From the NCBI GenBank assembly GCA_022457155.1, contig JAJGOT010000213.1:1261001-1325000 (forward strand): a stretch of 64,000 nucleotides of DNA, written 5' to 3'. This DNA is from Cladopsammia gracilis. Taxonomy: Eukaryota > Cnidaria > Anthozoa > Scleractinia > Dendrophylliidae. This document shows positions 30,801-36,401 of the stretch, one piece after another. The position numbers were made by a program, and so were the translations under genes. The notes beneath the pieces were generated by a model. That model did no database searches. It was not told the origin of the DNA and worked only from the letters and a program-made list of their open reading frames with translations. How positions within the stretch are numbered: position 1 is the stretch's first letter; each line of letters begins with the position of its first letter.

Positions 30801-32012
30801 GCCCTTTTTCCTGTGTTTGTTATTTCAAGAATTGGTCTGGAAAGCGATCTTTTGTAAACAAAACCAGATTTGCATTTCGCAGCTCTAATTTCCCTGGCAT
30901 CGCAACTAAAAGTGATCCAAAATGTCTGCGTAAATTTTGATATACACTTATTATTCTAGACTGGGGAGATACTGTTTTTTCAAGTCTATGTTCGCTCTTA
31001 TTCTTGTGCGCATTGCCAGGTTTATTGTCGTTCCTCGATTCGCGTTGATTTGTTTAAAAACTGAGAAATCTCGCATGAGTGAATGGGTTAATTAAGGCTT
31101 CCAAATGTGGCAGCACTTCACCTCCAATATGGAACCACAAGTTAGTATAGTTTTTTTTTTATTTCATTTTTCATTTACAGAAAGTTTCCTTTAGGAACGT
31201 CTTAAATTTCCACTGCAGATGTTTTTTTTCTGTCTAGGTTCCAGACCCCACTGATACAGTATGAATAGCTTCCTATATTTTAACGGTTATACTTTTGAAA
31301 ATGTATGTTGACTAGCATACGAAACGTTAAGTTCATAAAATGCATGTTTTTAAAATGTTTATCACCGCTGTTTGTTTAATATTTTTAATCTATTATCAGA
31401 ATACCGTGCATCCCCCCGACACCATTTCCTTTCCCATGTTTTACCCCTGTCCACCCCCCCATTACAATACTCTTGGCTTACAAATTATATATTCACGCGC
31501 CAGTTGACCTTACAGCAAATGAACGTAACGCAATTCACAACGAACGTTTTCTTTTTTCAGAGAATTGGAAGAAGATCAACGACGACCCGGTCTGCTTTAA
31601 AGCTCGTGGTGACTCATACGGTTCGTTTAACATCACGGAAAGCGGGCTCATCTACACGTTTAAACTCGTTCACCTGAGCGGGGCGTTAAAGTGCGCGAAA
31701 CACTCCCCTGCGTCCTACTGGGGATGTAGGCATACGAGACTGGCTACTTTCATAACTTTCCCGAACAAGACTACTCTTTTGCCGGCGGAATCAAAACGAA
31801 TCACTGGCTCTGGTTGCGTTAATCACTCGTATTATAAGATTGATGGAGTTGATAGTAACGCAACGGAACTTGTGTTTAACAACCTTCCCTCTCCATTGTC
31901 CGTGACTACTGGGCAAGAGTTTCAAATCTGGTTTGGAGAAGACTTGAGAAATTGTCACGAGGACAATAACAGCGGTGAGACATGCGCTGATGTTTATGCG
32001 TGGTACGCTTAA
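3130..32012 (+). CDS. EGF / discoidin mosaic gene, 3' portion, multi-exon
   Basis: Joined from 12 splice-bordered exons: 3130-3262, 4217-4288, 4481-4615, 8480-8802, 9350-9482, 14235-14563, 15108-15240, 18880-19202, 19742-19874, 24322-24435, 25376-25489 and 31561-32012 (stop). Domain order: EGF, partial calcium-binding EGF, calcium-binding EGF, three F5/8 type C domains, two EGF domains, and a Cys-rich terminal domain. Nearly all joins are phase 1. Dead exons at 5213-5358, 5838-6684 and 23467-23548 would be skipped. Known: such modules bind glycans, lipids or calcium outside the cell, so a secreted or surface adhesion or recognition protein is inferred. The signal peptide and first exons are not visible and should lie upstream, beyond or inside the repeats at the left. 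No transmembrane segment is seen in the visible part. Exon joining is inferred from phase only. Confidence 0.75.
3263..4216 (+). other. intron with AT-rich filler and (AAT)n
   Basis: The intron contains an AAT microsatellite at about 3700-3729, preceded by a sequence GACCTCGGAGAAGTCGAAAC of the type seen near 3' ends of retroelements. Short open frames here have no recognisable product. Confidence 0.5.
4217..4288 (+). CDS. calcium-binding EGF half-module exon
   Basis: The acceptor is TCGTTACAG and the donor C/GTAAGT; the exon is 72 bases, phase 1 in and phase 1 out. It encodes [20 protein letters not shown] plus PGSY, the N-terminal half of a calcium-binding EGF module with the DxDEC calcium motif and the aromatic PGSY block. 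The second half, with three cysteines, is missing: the sequence after the donor reaches a stop. The donor lies exactly where SYRC would be encoded, so the second half was either lost or never present. It still joins in frame to 4481. Confidence 0.65.
4481..4615 (+). CDS. calcium-binding EGF exon
   Basis: The acceptor is GTCTTCACAG and the donor G/GTTAGT; it is 135 bases, phase 1-1. It encodes a complete calcium-binding [12 protein letters not shown] with the calcium-binding Asn/Asp/Glu, then [20 protein letters not shown] and [10 protein letters not shown], six cysteines in the standard pattern with the Asn-x-x-Gly-Ser-Phe core. Spliced after 4217-4288 it follows the half module directly. Its phase 1 end could join to the discoidin exon at 8480, bypassing the two dead exons between. 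Confidence 0.8.
4616..5212 (+). other. intron; contains (ATG)n microsatellite
   Basis: No exon is recognised. A GAT/ATG microsatellite sits at about 5090-5129. The GC-rich block at 4750-4870 with repeated GGG/CCC runs resembles dispersed repeat DNA, but I could not match it to another copy in the window. Confidence 0.4.
5213..5358 (+). pseudogene. dead F5/8 type C (discoidin) first exon
   Basis: The acceptor AAATTACAG leads into [20 protein letters not shown] then STDWNAR, the classic start of a cnidarian discoidin domain (Cys, LGM, I/QI-x-AS). After NAR the frame breaks; the expected continuation [11 protein letters not shown] appears in another frame and ends in TAA, followed by AVGDNVAAW. 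So there is at least one frameshift plus two in-frame stops. A possible donor GTAAAC follows AGCTTG. It is a different, more divergent discoidin type than the three tandem copies, and would have to be skipped. Confidence 0.75.
5838..6684 (+). pseudogene. dead uromodulin-like (D8C) exon split by a TTAA element
   Basis: The acceptor TCCCTCCACAG is followed in phase 1 by codons for DPCRSYHVL, ending at a TTAA. Directly after a second TTAA at 6610-6613 the frame resumes with [20 protein letters not shown]. Known: DPC-x-x-Y-x-x-L and ADRSVGNT...CDR are hallmarks of the eight-cysteine uromodulin-like domain found in many anthozoan mosaic proteins. Inferred: a 748-base transposon jumped into the exon. 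After CDRTELE the expected GWYRF block is missing, so the exon is also truncated. It is non-functional unless skipped. Confidence 0.75.
5862..6613. mobile_element. piggyBac-like MITE with TTAA target duplication
   Basis: It is bounded by TTAA at 5862-5865 and 6610-6613. Terminal inverted repeats: left GGTTACAGTGTACCTTCGG, right end (reverse complement) TGTTACAGAGTACCTTCAG. No transposase frame is present. TTAA duplication is the signature of the piggyBac superfamily. It interrupts the D8C exon. Confidence 0.75.
6685..8479 (+). other. intron upstream of the first discoidin unit
   Basis: No exon is recognised. The segment 7610-8080 is repeated at about 26212-26890, where it is joined to other parts of the discoidin unit. 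A short tandem of TATCAGC(G/A)GTA lies at about 7738-7763. The core discoidin unit begins near 8084 with the CTTTTCCTCCCAGCGGGAT block. Confidence 0.5.
8480..8802 (+). CDS. discoidin (F5/8 C) copy 1, exon A
   Basis: The acceptor is GATCCGCAG and the donor GTG/GTATGA; 323 bases, phase 1 in and phase 0 out. It encodes [20 protein letters not shown] then LTAS, followed by [40 protein letters not shown] and NTWTTY. These are the standard discoidin blocks: the first Cys, the WLQVDLG strand and the VATQG loop. The frame is open throughout. It pairs with exon B at 9350-9482 to complete the domain. Discoidin domains usually bind phospholipid or glycan through loops at the base of the barrel. Confidence 0.85.
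9350..9482 (+). CDS. discoidin copy 1, exon B
   Basis: The acceptor is GTTATAG and the donor GGCG/GTGAGT; 133 bases, phase 0 in and phase 1 out. It encodes [17 protein letters not shown], then ARFIRFHP and [10 protein letters not shown], which is the C-terminal strand set of an F5/8 C domain with the closing Cys. Together with 8480-8802 it makes about 152 residues, the usual size of the family. Confidence 0.85.
9483..10517 (+). other. duplicated intron of discoidin unit 1
   Basis: No exon is seen. The sequence is repeated at 15241-16240, 19875-20915 and, more degraded, 26940-27890. Confidence 0.7.
10518..13018 (+). mobile_element. composite insertion in unit 1 (repeat family with copies at 42.7-46.4 kb)
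   Basis: Comparison with units 2 and 3 shows extra DNA between TATTTTATA and ATTATAATTAAGACAC. Its left part (GCGGAGC, GGGCCGAAGGCC, CATACTCATAGAAC) and right part (GAAGATTGTGTTGTCC, CCGACCGTCTGCAC in reverse, AAGCTTGTTCA) are repeated in inverted orientation at 45960-46366 and 42655-43560. A second element (10745-12105) is nested inside. No transposase is recognised; the class is unknown. The small frame at 12138-12350 lies inside the repeat and is not a convincing gene. Confidence 0.7.
10745..12105. mobile_element. nested element with palindromic ends
   Basis: It is absent from the related copy at 45960-46366, where the flanking sequences are adjacent. The left end is a foldback of about 150 bases (10755-10910) made of CCGAGTTCGAGGGCCGTACT and CCCCTTCGATTTATG plus their inverted copies; the right end (12032-12062) repeats the palindrome GGGCCGTACTGTAAAATACG. 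Short repeated CTTACTAAC / GTTAGTAAG arms flank the foldback. No coding frame was found. Confidence 0.6.
13019..14234 (+). other. unit-end intron with GGAGGAAATTTTTGCGG repeats
   Basis: The intron between discoidin copies 1 and 2. At 13385-13515 the block GGAGGAAATTTTTGCGG recurs imperfectly about four times; the same region is repeated at 18050-18180 and partly at 20955-20980. The open frames there on both strands are by-products of the repeat. Confidence 0.6.
14235..14563 (+). CDS. discoidin copy 2, exon A
   Basis: Same borders as copy 1 (GATCCGCAG acceptor, GTATGA donor), 329 bases because of two extra codons after SSD (SSDHDGNTW). Phase 1-0. Differences from copy 1 include [24 protein letters not shown] and WLEVDLGK. 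The frame is intact. Confidence 0.85.
15108..15240 (+). CDS. discoidin copy 2, exon B
   Basis: 133 bases, phase 0-1, acceptor TTTATAG and donor GTGAGT. It encodes the same strands as copy 1 with one change visible in the C-terminal part ([14 protein letters not shown]). Intact. Confidence 0.85.
15241..16382 (+). other. duplicated intron of discoidin unit 2
   Basis: No exon; it matches 9483-10517 and then 13025-13150 of unit 1. It ends at the insertion of the TIR element at 16383. Confidence 0.7.
16383..17842. mobile_element. non-autonomous DNA transposon, 9-bp target duplication
   Basis: TIRs of about 31 bases: left AAAGGAGGATTTTTCAGGTA then TCCCATGACGC; the right end read in reverse is AAAGGATGATTTTTTCAGGT then ATCCCATGATGC. 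They are flanked by AGTAACTCC at 16374-16382 and 17843-17851, a 9-bp duplication of the size made by MULE-type transposases. Units 1 and 3 lack it, so it came after the duplication. No transposase; the frames at 16582 and 17568 have no recognised product. A second element (16620-17116) appears to be inside. Confidence 0.8.
16620..17116. mobile_element. MITE with TACTCATGCGC ends
   Basis: Inverted ends TACTCATGCGC / GCGCATGAGTA. The same end sequences, with CGGCATGAG(T/G)(C/T)AAGGTTTCGG next to the left end and a GCCTCTTGTT block outside the right end, occur at 32514-32950. Nested in the 16383-17842 element. Confidence 0.6.
17843..18879 (+). other. intron at the junction of units 2 and 3
   Basis: Matches 13185-14234. 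No exon is seen. It contains the GGAGGAAATTTTTGCGG repeats. Confidence 0.6.
18880..19202 (+). CDS. discoidin copy 3, exon A
   Basis: 323 bases, phase 1-0, borders as in copies 1 and 2. Differences cluster in [24 protein letters not shown] and WLRVDLGK. The frame is open and the core motifs ([17 protein letters not shown]) are unchanged. Confidence 0.85.
19742..19874 (+). CDS. discoidin copy 3, exon B
   Basis: 133 bases, phase 0-1, acceptor TTTTATAG, donor GTGAGT. It encodes [12 protein letters not shown] and [10 protein letters not shown]. Intact. It is followed downstream by the EGF exon at 24322 in matching phase. Confidence 0.85.
21121..23171 (+). mobile_element. LINE 3' end, split by a later DNA transposon
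   Basis: The last residues of a LINE polyprotein ([18 protein letters not shown] then DSHSAIL and stop at 21208) are followed by an AT-rich 3' region that resumes after the nested element with TTTAAATAAAGATCTACTGC, a typical LINE end. Severely 5'-truncated, no longer than needed for its tail. Confidence 0.65.
21273..23124. mobile_element. DNA transposon with CCCGGC ends and subterminal repeat arrays
   Basis: 20-base perfect TIR CCCGGCATAGTAAATCGAAC at both ends, flanked by TGTAACT at 21266-21272 and 23125-23131 (7 bp, or 8 bp if the last G is counted). Both subterminal regions hold many copies, in both orientations, of AATCGAACTCAATCG: 21293-21430 and 22925-23110. The 1.5 kb interior encodes no recognised transposase; its frames are short. 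The size of the duplication suggests hAT-like or a related superfamily, but this is not settled. Confidence 0.8.
23467..23548 (+). pseudogene. broken EGF exon copy
   Basis: It encodes [16 protein letters not shown], nearly the same as the EGF exon at 25376, then a TAG stop at 23519-23521 where that exon has CAG. There is no AG acceptor at the equivalent place, and the last part of the module is replaced by a sequence also found at 24586-24740. It cannot be used as an exon. Confidence 0.8.
23549..23690 (+). repeat. segment duplicated at 24586-24730
   Basis: The block starting TGATCAACAATCAGTATTAA is found again at 24587, with the same order of sequence up to ATTCCAAATTAA. In the second copy the reading frame [20 protein letters not shown] resembles the C-terminal tail of a LINE protein. 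The first copy is fused directly onto the broken EGF exon. Confidence 0.6.
23691..24258. mobile_element. TTAA-flanked MITE (piggyBac-like)
   Basis: TTAA at 23691-23694 and 24255-24258; TIR AGTGCACATGAAGTGA followed by (T/A)ATTTCACTAC on both sides. The paralogous sequence at 24720-24735 (TTCCAAATTAAGCTC) shows the empty site with a single TTAA. No transposase. Confidence 0.8.
24322..24435 (+). CDS. EGF exon (copy 1)
   Basis: Acceptor TTTATTTGCAG, donor A/GTAAGA, 114 bases, phase 1-1. It encodes [38 protein letters not shown]: six cysteines in the short EGF pattern C-x4-C-x5-C-x8-C-x-C-x8-C, with the DIN-x-C start typical of calcium-binding EGF although the calcium set is incomplete. It follows the discoidin array and precedes a near-identical EGF exon at 25376. 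Confidence 0.85.
24765..24806 (+). repeat. (AAT)n microsatellite, left flank of a Dong-like fragment
   Basis: About 14 AAT units. Together with the shorter AAT run at 25312-25324 it brackets the retrotransposon fragment, as expected for insertion into a TAA repeat. Confidence 0.95.
24807..25310 (+). mobile_element. R4/Dong-like fragment: endonuclease and 3' end
   Basis: A 5'-truncated copy holding the C-terminal endonuclease: [20 protein letters not shown] then IVIDKK and [10 protein letters not shown], the PD...D/E-x-K type site with a following Lys-rich helix. A slip in the A-run at 25047-25053 shifts the frame; the protein then continues as [20 protein letters not shown] and ends at RKVLEM. 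A 100-base 3' UTR follows, then an AAT run. It lies in the intron between the two EGF exons, and is a better preserved relative of the element at 1-2355. Confidence 0.8.
25376..25489 (+). CDS. EGF exon (copy 2)
   Basis: Acceptor TTTATTTGCAG, donor A/GTAAGT, 114 bases, phase 1-1. It encodes [38 protein letters not shown]. It differs from the copy at 24322 at a handful of residues and shares about 45 bases of upstream intron with it, so the two arose by local duplication. Its last base A joins AG of the terminal exon to make a Lys codon. Confidence 0.85.
25937..26015 (+). other. tRNA-like sequence with T-run terminator (SINE or pseudogene)
   Basis: An A-box-like TGGCCGATTGG and a B-box-like GGTGCGAGTCTCG are separated as in a tRNA with a long variable arm; ACGG / CCGT could form part of an acceptor stem; a TTTTTT run follows at about 26010. 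The B box departs from GGTTCGA and no clear anticodon stem is seen, so a working Ser or Leu tRNA is unlikely. Confidence 0.45.
26212..27960 (+). repeat. fourth, exon-less remnant of the discoidin unit
   Basis: 26212-26890 matches 7610-8080, then 26940-27890 matches the post-exon-B intron of the tandem units (for example GTGTAAGGTGACGGATTAAA and GTAACTTNTTCCTTCCTCTC regions). Everything from about 8084 to 9560 of unit 1, including both discoidin exons, is missing. It ends with the same GGTTATATAAAGAATGCC-type end motif as the other units. Confidence 0.8.
26348..26560 (+). repeat. five spaced copies of an ACCCCTAAAAGGTACC motif
   Basis: Copies at about 26350, 26404, 26460, 26511 and 26541: ACCCTAAAAGGTACC, ACCCCTAAGAGGTACC, ACCCTAAAAGGTACC, ACCCTAAGCGGTACC and ACCCCTAAAAGGTACG, with 30-56 bases between. 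The motif core is itself a partial palindrome. It is absent from the matching part of unit 1, so it was inserted there. Confidence 0.75.
27979..28102. repeat. foldback element, arms about 50 bases
   Basis: Left arm ATAAATTTCGTCATAACATT GTCAAAG and its inverted copy surround CTGTGGATCCACAG. The outer ends TATGTGTCTGTC / GACAGACGCATA also pair. No coding content. Confidence 0.85.
28431..28550. repeat. near-perfect 120-bp palindrome
   Basis: Arms of about 54 bases from GACTACGAGTAGTCCCTCCT through GGGATAGTAGAGCGAGCGAA with a loop of about ten bases; one two-base difference (TTAATTTTT versus AAAAAGG side). Likely a foldback MITE of recent origin. Confidence 0.9.
28750..28892. mobile_element. GTGGATAG foldback MITE, copy 1
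   Basis: Ends CCCCGGTTGTTCAAAAGGTG and its inverse CGTTTTGAACAACCGGGG; the inside carries mirrored GGATAAATCACTATCCAGTG blocks. A second copy is at 37331-37476. Confidence 0.9.
28893..29341 (+). other. intron fragment matching unit ends
   Basis: 28985-29165 repeats the sequence of 13070-13240 (GCACTTAATTGACACTTATC, CTACAAAATATGCGACATAA), another scrap of the discoidin unit. No exon. Confidence 0.6.
29649..29805 (+). repeat. poly-G tract and two 55-base direct repeats
   Basis: A G-run of about 16 with one following interruption at 29649-29671, then GTGAAGTACCCGTCCGT(C/T)TGCG with GTAAGCACTTTTGTTTCGTT repeated at 29690-29744 and 29749-29805. Confidence 0.85.
29818..30676 (+). mobile_element. 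TIR element with TA target site and acidic C-terminal remnant
   Basis: 25-base perfect TIR (TACCTTATTCGTACTAATTT TCGCG) with TA at both outer edges, as in Tc1/mariner-type insertions, and many subterminal TTTCGCG motifs. At 30352-30487 a frame reads [20 protein letters not shown] then acidic [17 protein letters not shown] and a stop, looking like the tail of a lost transposase. Nested in the 29342-31390 element. Confidence 0.75.
31561..32012 (+). CDS. terminal exon: six-cysteine C-terminal domain
   Basis: Acceptor TTTTCTTTTTTCAG, phase 1 in, 149 codons then TAA at 32010-32012. Sequence begins [20 protein letters not shown], then [58 protein letters not shown] and ends CADVYAWYA. Six Cys and several N-x-S/T sites (NIT, NKT, NHS, NAT) fit an extracellular, glycosylated, disulfide-bonded domain. 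I believe similar domains end other anthozoan EGF/discoidin proteins, but I know no accepted name. There is no membrane span and no GPI-type hydrophobic tail, so secretion is inferred. Confidence 0.85.
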
Positions 32013-32101
32013 AATTAAACAATCGAGAAACAAAGCAGCCAGGAAAACCTTGTCATTTCCGGTTTTTTATGATCAATTTGACAGACTCTTTCAGGGTTTC
32101 A

Positions 32102-32331
32102 GGCGTACGTTTCTCAAAATCGGGCCCGAAAGCTATTTTTAAAATTTAGTTTCTAGAGAATGGCGTCGAAGGTTTTAGCCTGCACACCAGCATAACGTGT
32201 GTAGTAAACGTAGGATTTTATTGCTTAGCTTTCAAAATCAACCAAAACCAAATTTTTATTGACAAACATTCTGCACAAAACACATCTTTTCGGGCCCGAA
32301 AAGTTTTCGGGACTTTCGAGAAACGCACGCC
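32102..32331. mobile_element. CGGGCCCGAAA MITE, copy 1
   Basis: Inverted ends GGCGTACGTTTCTC / GAGAAACGCACGCC with CGGGCCCGAAA motifs just inside both. It shares the internal block TTTTATTGCTTAGCTTTCAA (inverted) with the copy at 43704-43937. It lies about 90 bases beyond the stop codon, in or near the 3' UTR of the mosaic gene. Confidence 0.8.
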
Positions 32332-32513
32332 AGGGCCGTATCCAGGCATACAGCACATCAGTGACCAAGTCCCCTGCGGCTCATTGGCCACTTTTTTGTT
32401 CTTACGACATTTTGACGTTATCTGTAATCTATAACTGAACAGACTTACGGCAAAATGGAATCCACCGAAATGATTCGATTTAGCGCCGGAAACACTTATT
32501 TATTTTTGTTTAT

Positions 32514-32950
32514 TACTCATGCGCGAAGCGGCATGAGGTAAGGTTTCGGCTCCGTTTTCCTTGTTATTATTTTTATTTTTATTATTATTATTTTTATTTT
32601 TTGTGTCACGATTTTGCATGCAAATTTATGCACGCATATTTTAAATTGTGCACTTCCGGTTGACTTCTTTGCCATTTACACTTCCTGTTTAGTGACTTCC
32701 GGCTATTCTCACTTCCGGTAAAAGAGCGTTACTTAGGTGTCACGACAGAATCTCCTTCAACCCTACATACATTACTATGTTCACGTTTGGTATATATAAG
32801 ACTTAGAAAAATCACTGGCTTCATTGTAGTACAGCTTTCATGTCCACAACAACGATGACTGAATGAAAGGAGTAACTCTTCTCCATGTCGGGCATCTTCT
32901 TATGATGTTTAAAATTTTTCATAAAATTTTCTTACGCATGCGCATGAGTA
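32514..32950. mobile_element. TACTCATGCGC MITE, second copy
   Basis: Ends TACTCATGCGC and GCGCATGAGTA, with the CGGCATGAGGTAAGGTTTCG and AGGCTGCAAGGAGCCTCTTG flanking blocks as in 16620-17116. Internally an ATT-rich run. Nothing codes. Confidence 0.75.
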
Positions 32951-33600
32951 AAGGCTGCAAGGAGCCTCTTGTTTTATTTTACTTTTGGTAGCTCAAAGAA
33001 GGGCGCTTATTTCTATTTTAACAAAAAATATGCTAGAGTGAAAAATCACTTTAATGAACAGTGATAGAAAATGTAAAATTCGCATAGTCTTACTAAACAC
33101 GATTATAACAACGGTACACATGGTCAGAACAACGGTACCAAATGATGGCTCGCAGAGTCAGAATACAATGCGTTATTATACCTGAATATCTTCAATGTCA
33201 CTTTCTTCGATAAAGATAACTTTCTGGTAAAGCATCTTCAACGTCCGATTCTGCGATTAAGAAAAAACCGAAAGCACGATCAAGGGAGGGGGAGTAGGGT
33301 TATTAGAAAGGGGGCTCTTATAAGCGAGTTCGGAGTTTGAAGAATAGTTTCAGTGGGCATGCGTTTTTATCCCGAGATTATTCTCTTCTTTTGTTATTTA
33401 AAATAGTTGAATTTGAATTCTATTGTATTTTTTTTATTAATGCTTGTTTTTATCCCGACGCGCGTACATGTTGTTTAGAACTCCGAATTAGCTTATTGGA
33501 AGGAGGGCGCTTAATCGAATCATTACGGTATATATTAAGTATTCGTGTGTAGTGAGCGTGAATATATACTGAGAATATACTTCGTTGTTATATACTGTAG
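32951..33600. other. no recognised feature
   Basis: AT-rich sequence. The frame at 33337-33552 has no recognisable product. Confidence 0.4.
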
Positions 33601-33994
33601 TTTTTCTAAATACAACGGGTGCGTTGATTGGTTGATTCATGGTCACATAACTCCCATCTAACAAACAAACTGTTTCCCGCCAATTGTCCTAAGCAGGCAG
33701 CATTTGCGAAAGCAGGCAACAATTTTGACGACAGAGGGTAACATTGCACTGTTGTCCGCTAGCGCACGTGATCAAACCGTGACAAAAGGTGTTGTTATAT
33801 AGCTGGGGTTTTTCTCAATAGAACGCGCGCGTTGATTGGTTGATTCATCGTCATATGACATCTAACAAACAAACTGTTTCCCGCCAATTGTGCTAAGCGG
33901 GCAGCATTTGCGAAAGCGGGCAACAATTTTGACGTCAGAGGGTAACATTGCACTGTTGCCCGCTAGCGCACGTGATCAGACCGTGACAAAAGGT
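33601..33994 (+). repeat. tandem duplication of a 190-base segment
   Basis: 33601-33790 and 33809-33994 are about 90% alike, sharing GCGTTGATTGGTTGATTCAT, ACTGTTTCCCGCCAATTGT and GCTAGCGCACGTGATCA. Confidence 0.85.
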
Positions 33995-34072
33995 GGCATG
34001 ATTATGATGGATCGAGTGCTCGGCGCGTTTTTCAAACTGTTTTTTTTTTTTTGTGTTGCAATATAACAAATC

Positions 34073-34208
34073 ACTTAATGACTGATCCCTCGAGAAAAAG
34101 TGAATTTTGTTTCCCTCGAACTCGATGTTTCCCTCGACTTCGTCTCGGGAAACATCGAGATTTTCGGCAAACAAAATTCACTGTTTCCCTCGGGACCAGT
34201 CATTAAGT
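34073..34208. repeat. foldback with ACTTAATGACTG ends
   Basis: Arms ACTTAATGACTGATCCCTCG and GAATTTTGTTTCCCTCGA pair with their inverted copies; the centre holds CTCGATGTTTCCCTCGACTT. The left end with its flank GTTGC(A/T)ATATAACAAATC recurs at 34470-34510. Confidence 0.8.
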
Positions 34209-34280
34209 GTTTAGTATGATTATGATGCGATTGATGTTTCCCTCGAGTGCTCGGCGCGTTTTTCAAACTGTGTTGTTGTA

Positions 34281-34446
34281 TCTCTCTCCTCCGCAGAGGC
34301 CTCCCAGTCACGCTCCACGCTTGGCAAAAAAACGCGCGGAGGCTGGGTAGAGGTAAAAAGTAAAGCGCGCGGGGATCTCTCGTTCCCCGCGCTCCCATTT
34401 TCTCTTTTACTGTTCTTTACTGATAGTAGCCTCTGCGGAGGAGAGA
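34281..34446. mobile_element. 166-bp MITE with 9-bp target duplication
   Basis: TIR TCTCTCCTCCGCAGAGGC with its inverse at the right, flanked on both sides by GTTGTTGTA (34272-34280 and 34447-34455). Nine bases is the MULE-type duplication length. GC-rich inside. Confidence 0.85.
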
Positions 34447-34455
34447 GTTGTTGTA

Positions 34456-35130
34456 TTGCGTTTTTGTGTTGCTATATAACAAATCACTTAATGACTGATC
34501 CCTCGGGAAACGGAGTCATTAAAGTGTTAATTTCTCAAGAGAGTATTCCTAACATTCTAGGTGACGCAATTGTTTTGTGTTTTTTTCTTCCGCTTTGGTT
34601 TCTGTGCCTTAGTCATTTTAGACGACGTTGTCCCACCTTCGCGTGACACGCATCGTTTTAAGTCCCGGCTAAGCGTTCTAACATTGCTGTGGAACATCAT
34701 TTTGTTGGTTCAACAATGTGAGAACGTTTATCATGCCATGTTCGATCAAACATATGTGATGTAGTCGCTAACTTTTGACAATGTTGAAGCGGTGTTGAAT
34801 GATGTTTAGCCGCCTGTCCAACATTGTTACACAACAAATGCTGGACTTGTTCAAAAGCAATGTTACATCGTTTAGCAGGACAGACTGGGGCGAGAGTGAC
34901 CGCCTATTGGACTATTTTCACCCAGGTCTGATCTACCTGGAGGATACATTTTCTTACATAAAAGTGATCAAAAGTGTTAAAGTGTTTTGTAGCATAGTTC
35001 AACATAACTTGCGTTAGAATGGACATATCTTGTAAAATCCGGCATGTATCTGTAGGCCTTAAGTTACACTGTGAAACTACATGTAGTATAGTCAATTTAA
35101 GTCCCGTTCACACCAACGGTTAAAAATGTT
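34456..35130. other. no recognised gene
   Basis: Starts with a partial copy of the 34073 foldback. The short plus frames at 34464, 34561 and 34799 have no recognisable product. Confidence 0.4.
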
Positions 35131-36401
35131 TAAGGTGGCTCCATATAGTTTTTGGCGCGAGAGACATGAGCACAAGAATGGCAACAATTTTTGTACATAC
35201 ACAAACCTAATAAACGTAAAAAAGTGAGTGAATTGCCGAAATTATGAACCGATTTTTATATGGCTTTGTCAGATTAGACTTACTGTATGTTTCTTCTGTT
35301 TCACCAAATACCGTGAATATTTACCGTGTAAAAACCGAGAAAATCCGTTGAGAGGTTTGCTAGCCTTGAACAACAAGTCTATCGCCCAACAACTCAATCA
35401 TTGGTTGCCATGGTAATGAGACAAGACTGCCGAATTTGACTTCTCCGTAAATAAGAAAGCCATAGCTGCCTGTATGTGTATATTATGCCTAGTATCGCGA
35501 AACAAAACTCTCAAAAGACAGCAATAAGATCGTGTATATTTATTTTGAAGACTGGTCAATAACTATTTATACAATGAACTGAATACTACGCGCTCTGTGA
35601 TTGGTCGTTGCCGGCTATGATCCATCAGAGTACAGACGCACGGCTGACGTCATAGAAAAATTGTTTGCTTTGTTTTGTCCAACATGGCGCACAGTTTTGA
35701 AAATGTTTCCGAGATTATTCTGGATTGAGCAAGTGAAAGCCTCGAAAAATGTTTAGCAGGAGCTGTTTACAAGCAAGAAAAAGACGAAAAGTGTTCTTGG
35801 CGACTTGAAAAGTACCCATAAAACTGGAACAAATCTTCCAACAGTCGAGCGCTACGAGGCAAGTTCGTAATTTTACTTTTTTTTTACTTTTCTGTTCATT
35901 GTATAAAACAAATAGATTCAATTTTGCCGTGTGTCTGTTCAGTTATAGATCACAGAACAGGGGCGGATCCAGGAGTTTCTGAAAGGGGGGTGCGGGTGCA
36001 TGTTCCTCGGAAAATTTTTACGATTTTACCGTCTAAAATGCCACTTACGGCATTTCTGAGAGTCGAAAAGCGTTTGTTAAGTCAAAAACTTGACAATCAG
36101 TCAATTGGTGGAAGTGAAACAACTGCGTATAAAACAATTTTATTCTATTATTTTTATGAACCACATGGGAGACACAGGTCTGATAAGGGGGTCCGGACCC
36201 CCCCCGGCCCTCCCCCCCGACCCTCCCCCTGGATCCGCCACTGACAGAAGCCGTCAAAATGTGGTAAGAACATCAGTGACAAACTCGCCTGCGGCTCGTA
36301 TGCCACTTTTTTGTTCTTACAACATTTTGATGTCATCTGTGATCTATAACTGAACAGACACACGGCCAAATGGAATCAATTTGTTAAATGGAGCCACCTT
36401 A
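35131..36401. mobile_element. 1.27-kb TIR element with TA target site
   Basis: AGGTGGCTCCAT at the left and ATGGAGCCACCT at the right, each flanked by TA. No transposase. Contains the GGGGCGGATCC element and a small foldback (about 36253-36334, TCAAAATGTGGTAAGAACA and inverse). Confidence 0.7.
35958..36243. mobile_element. GGGGCGGATCC MITE, copy 1
   Basis: Ends CAGGGGCGGATCCAGG and CCTGGATCCGCCACTG; ACAGAA flanks both sides. C/G homopolymer tracts near the right end. Confidence 0.85.

Larger units (their letters stand above)
29342..31390. mobile_element. 2-kb element with 69-bp inverted termini
   Basis: 29342-29410 and 31322-31390 are inverted copies with about four differences (GATTAAAAATATTAAACAAA ... 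CTTAACGTTT). They enclose the poly-G tract, two 55-base direct repeats and a Tc1-like element. No transposase. The right arm ends 170 bases before the last exon. Confidence 0.7.
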
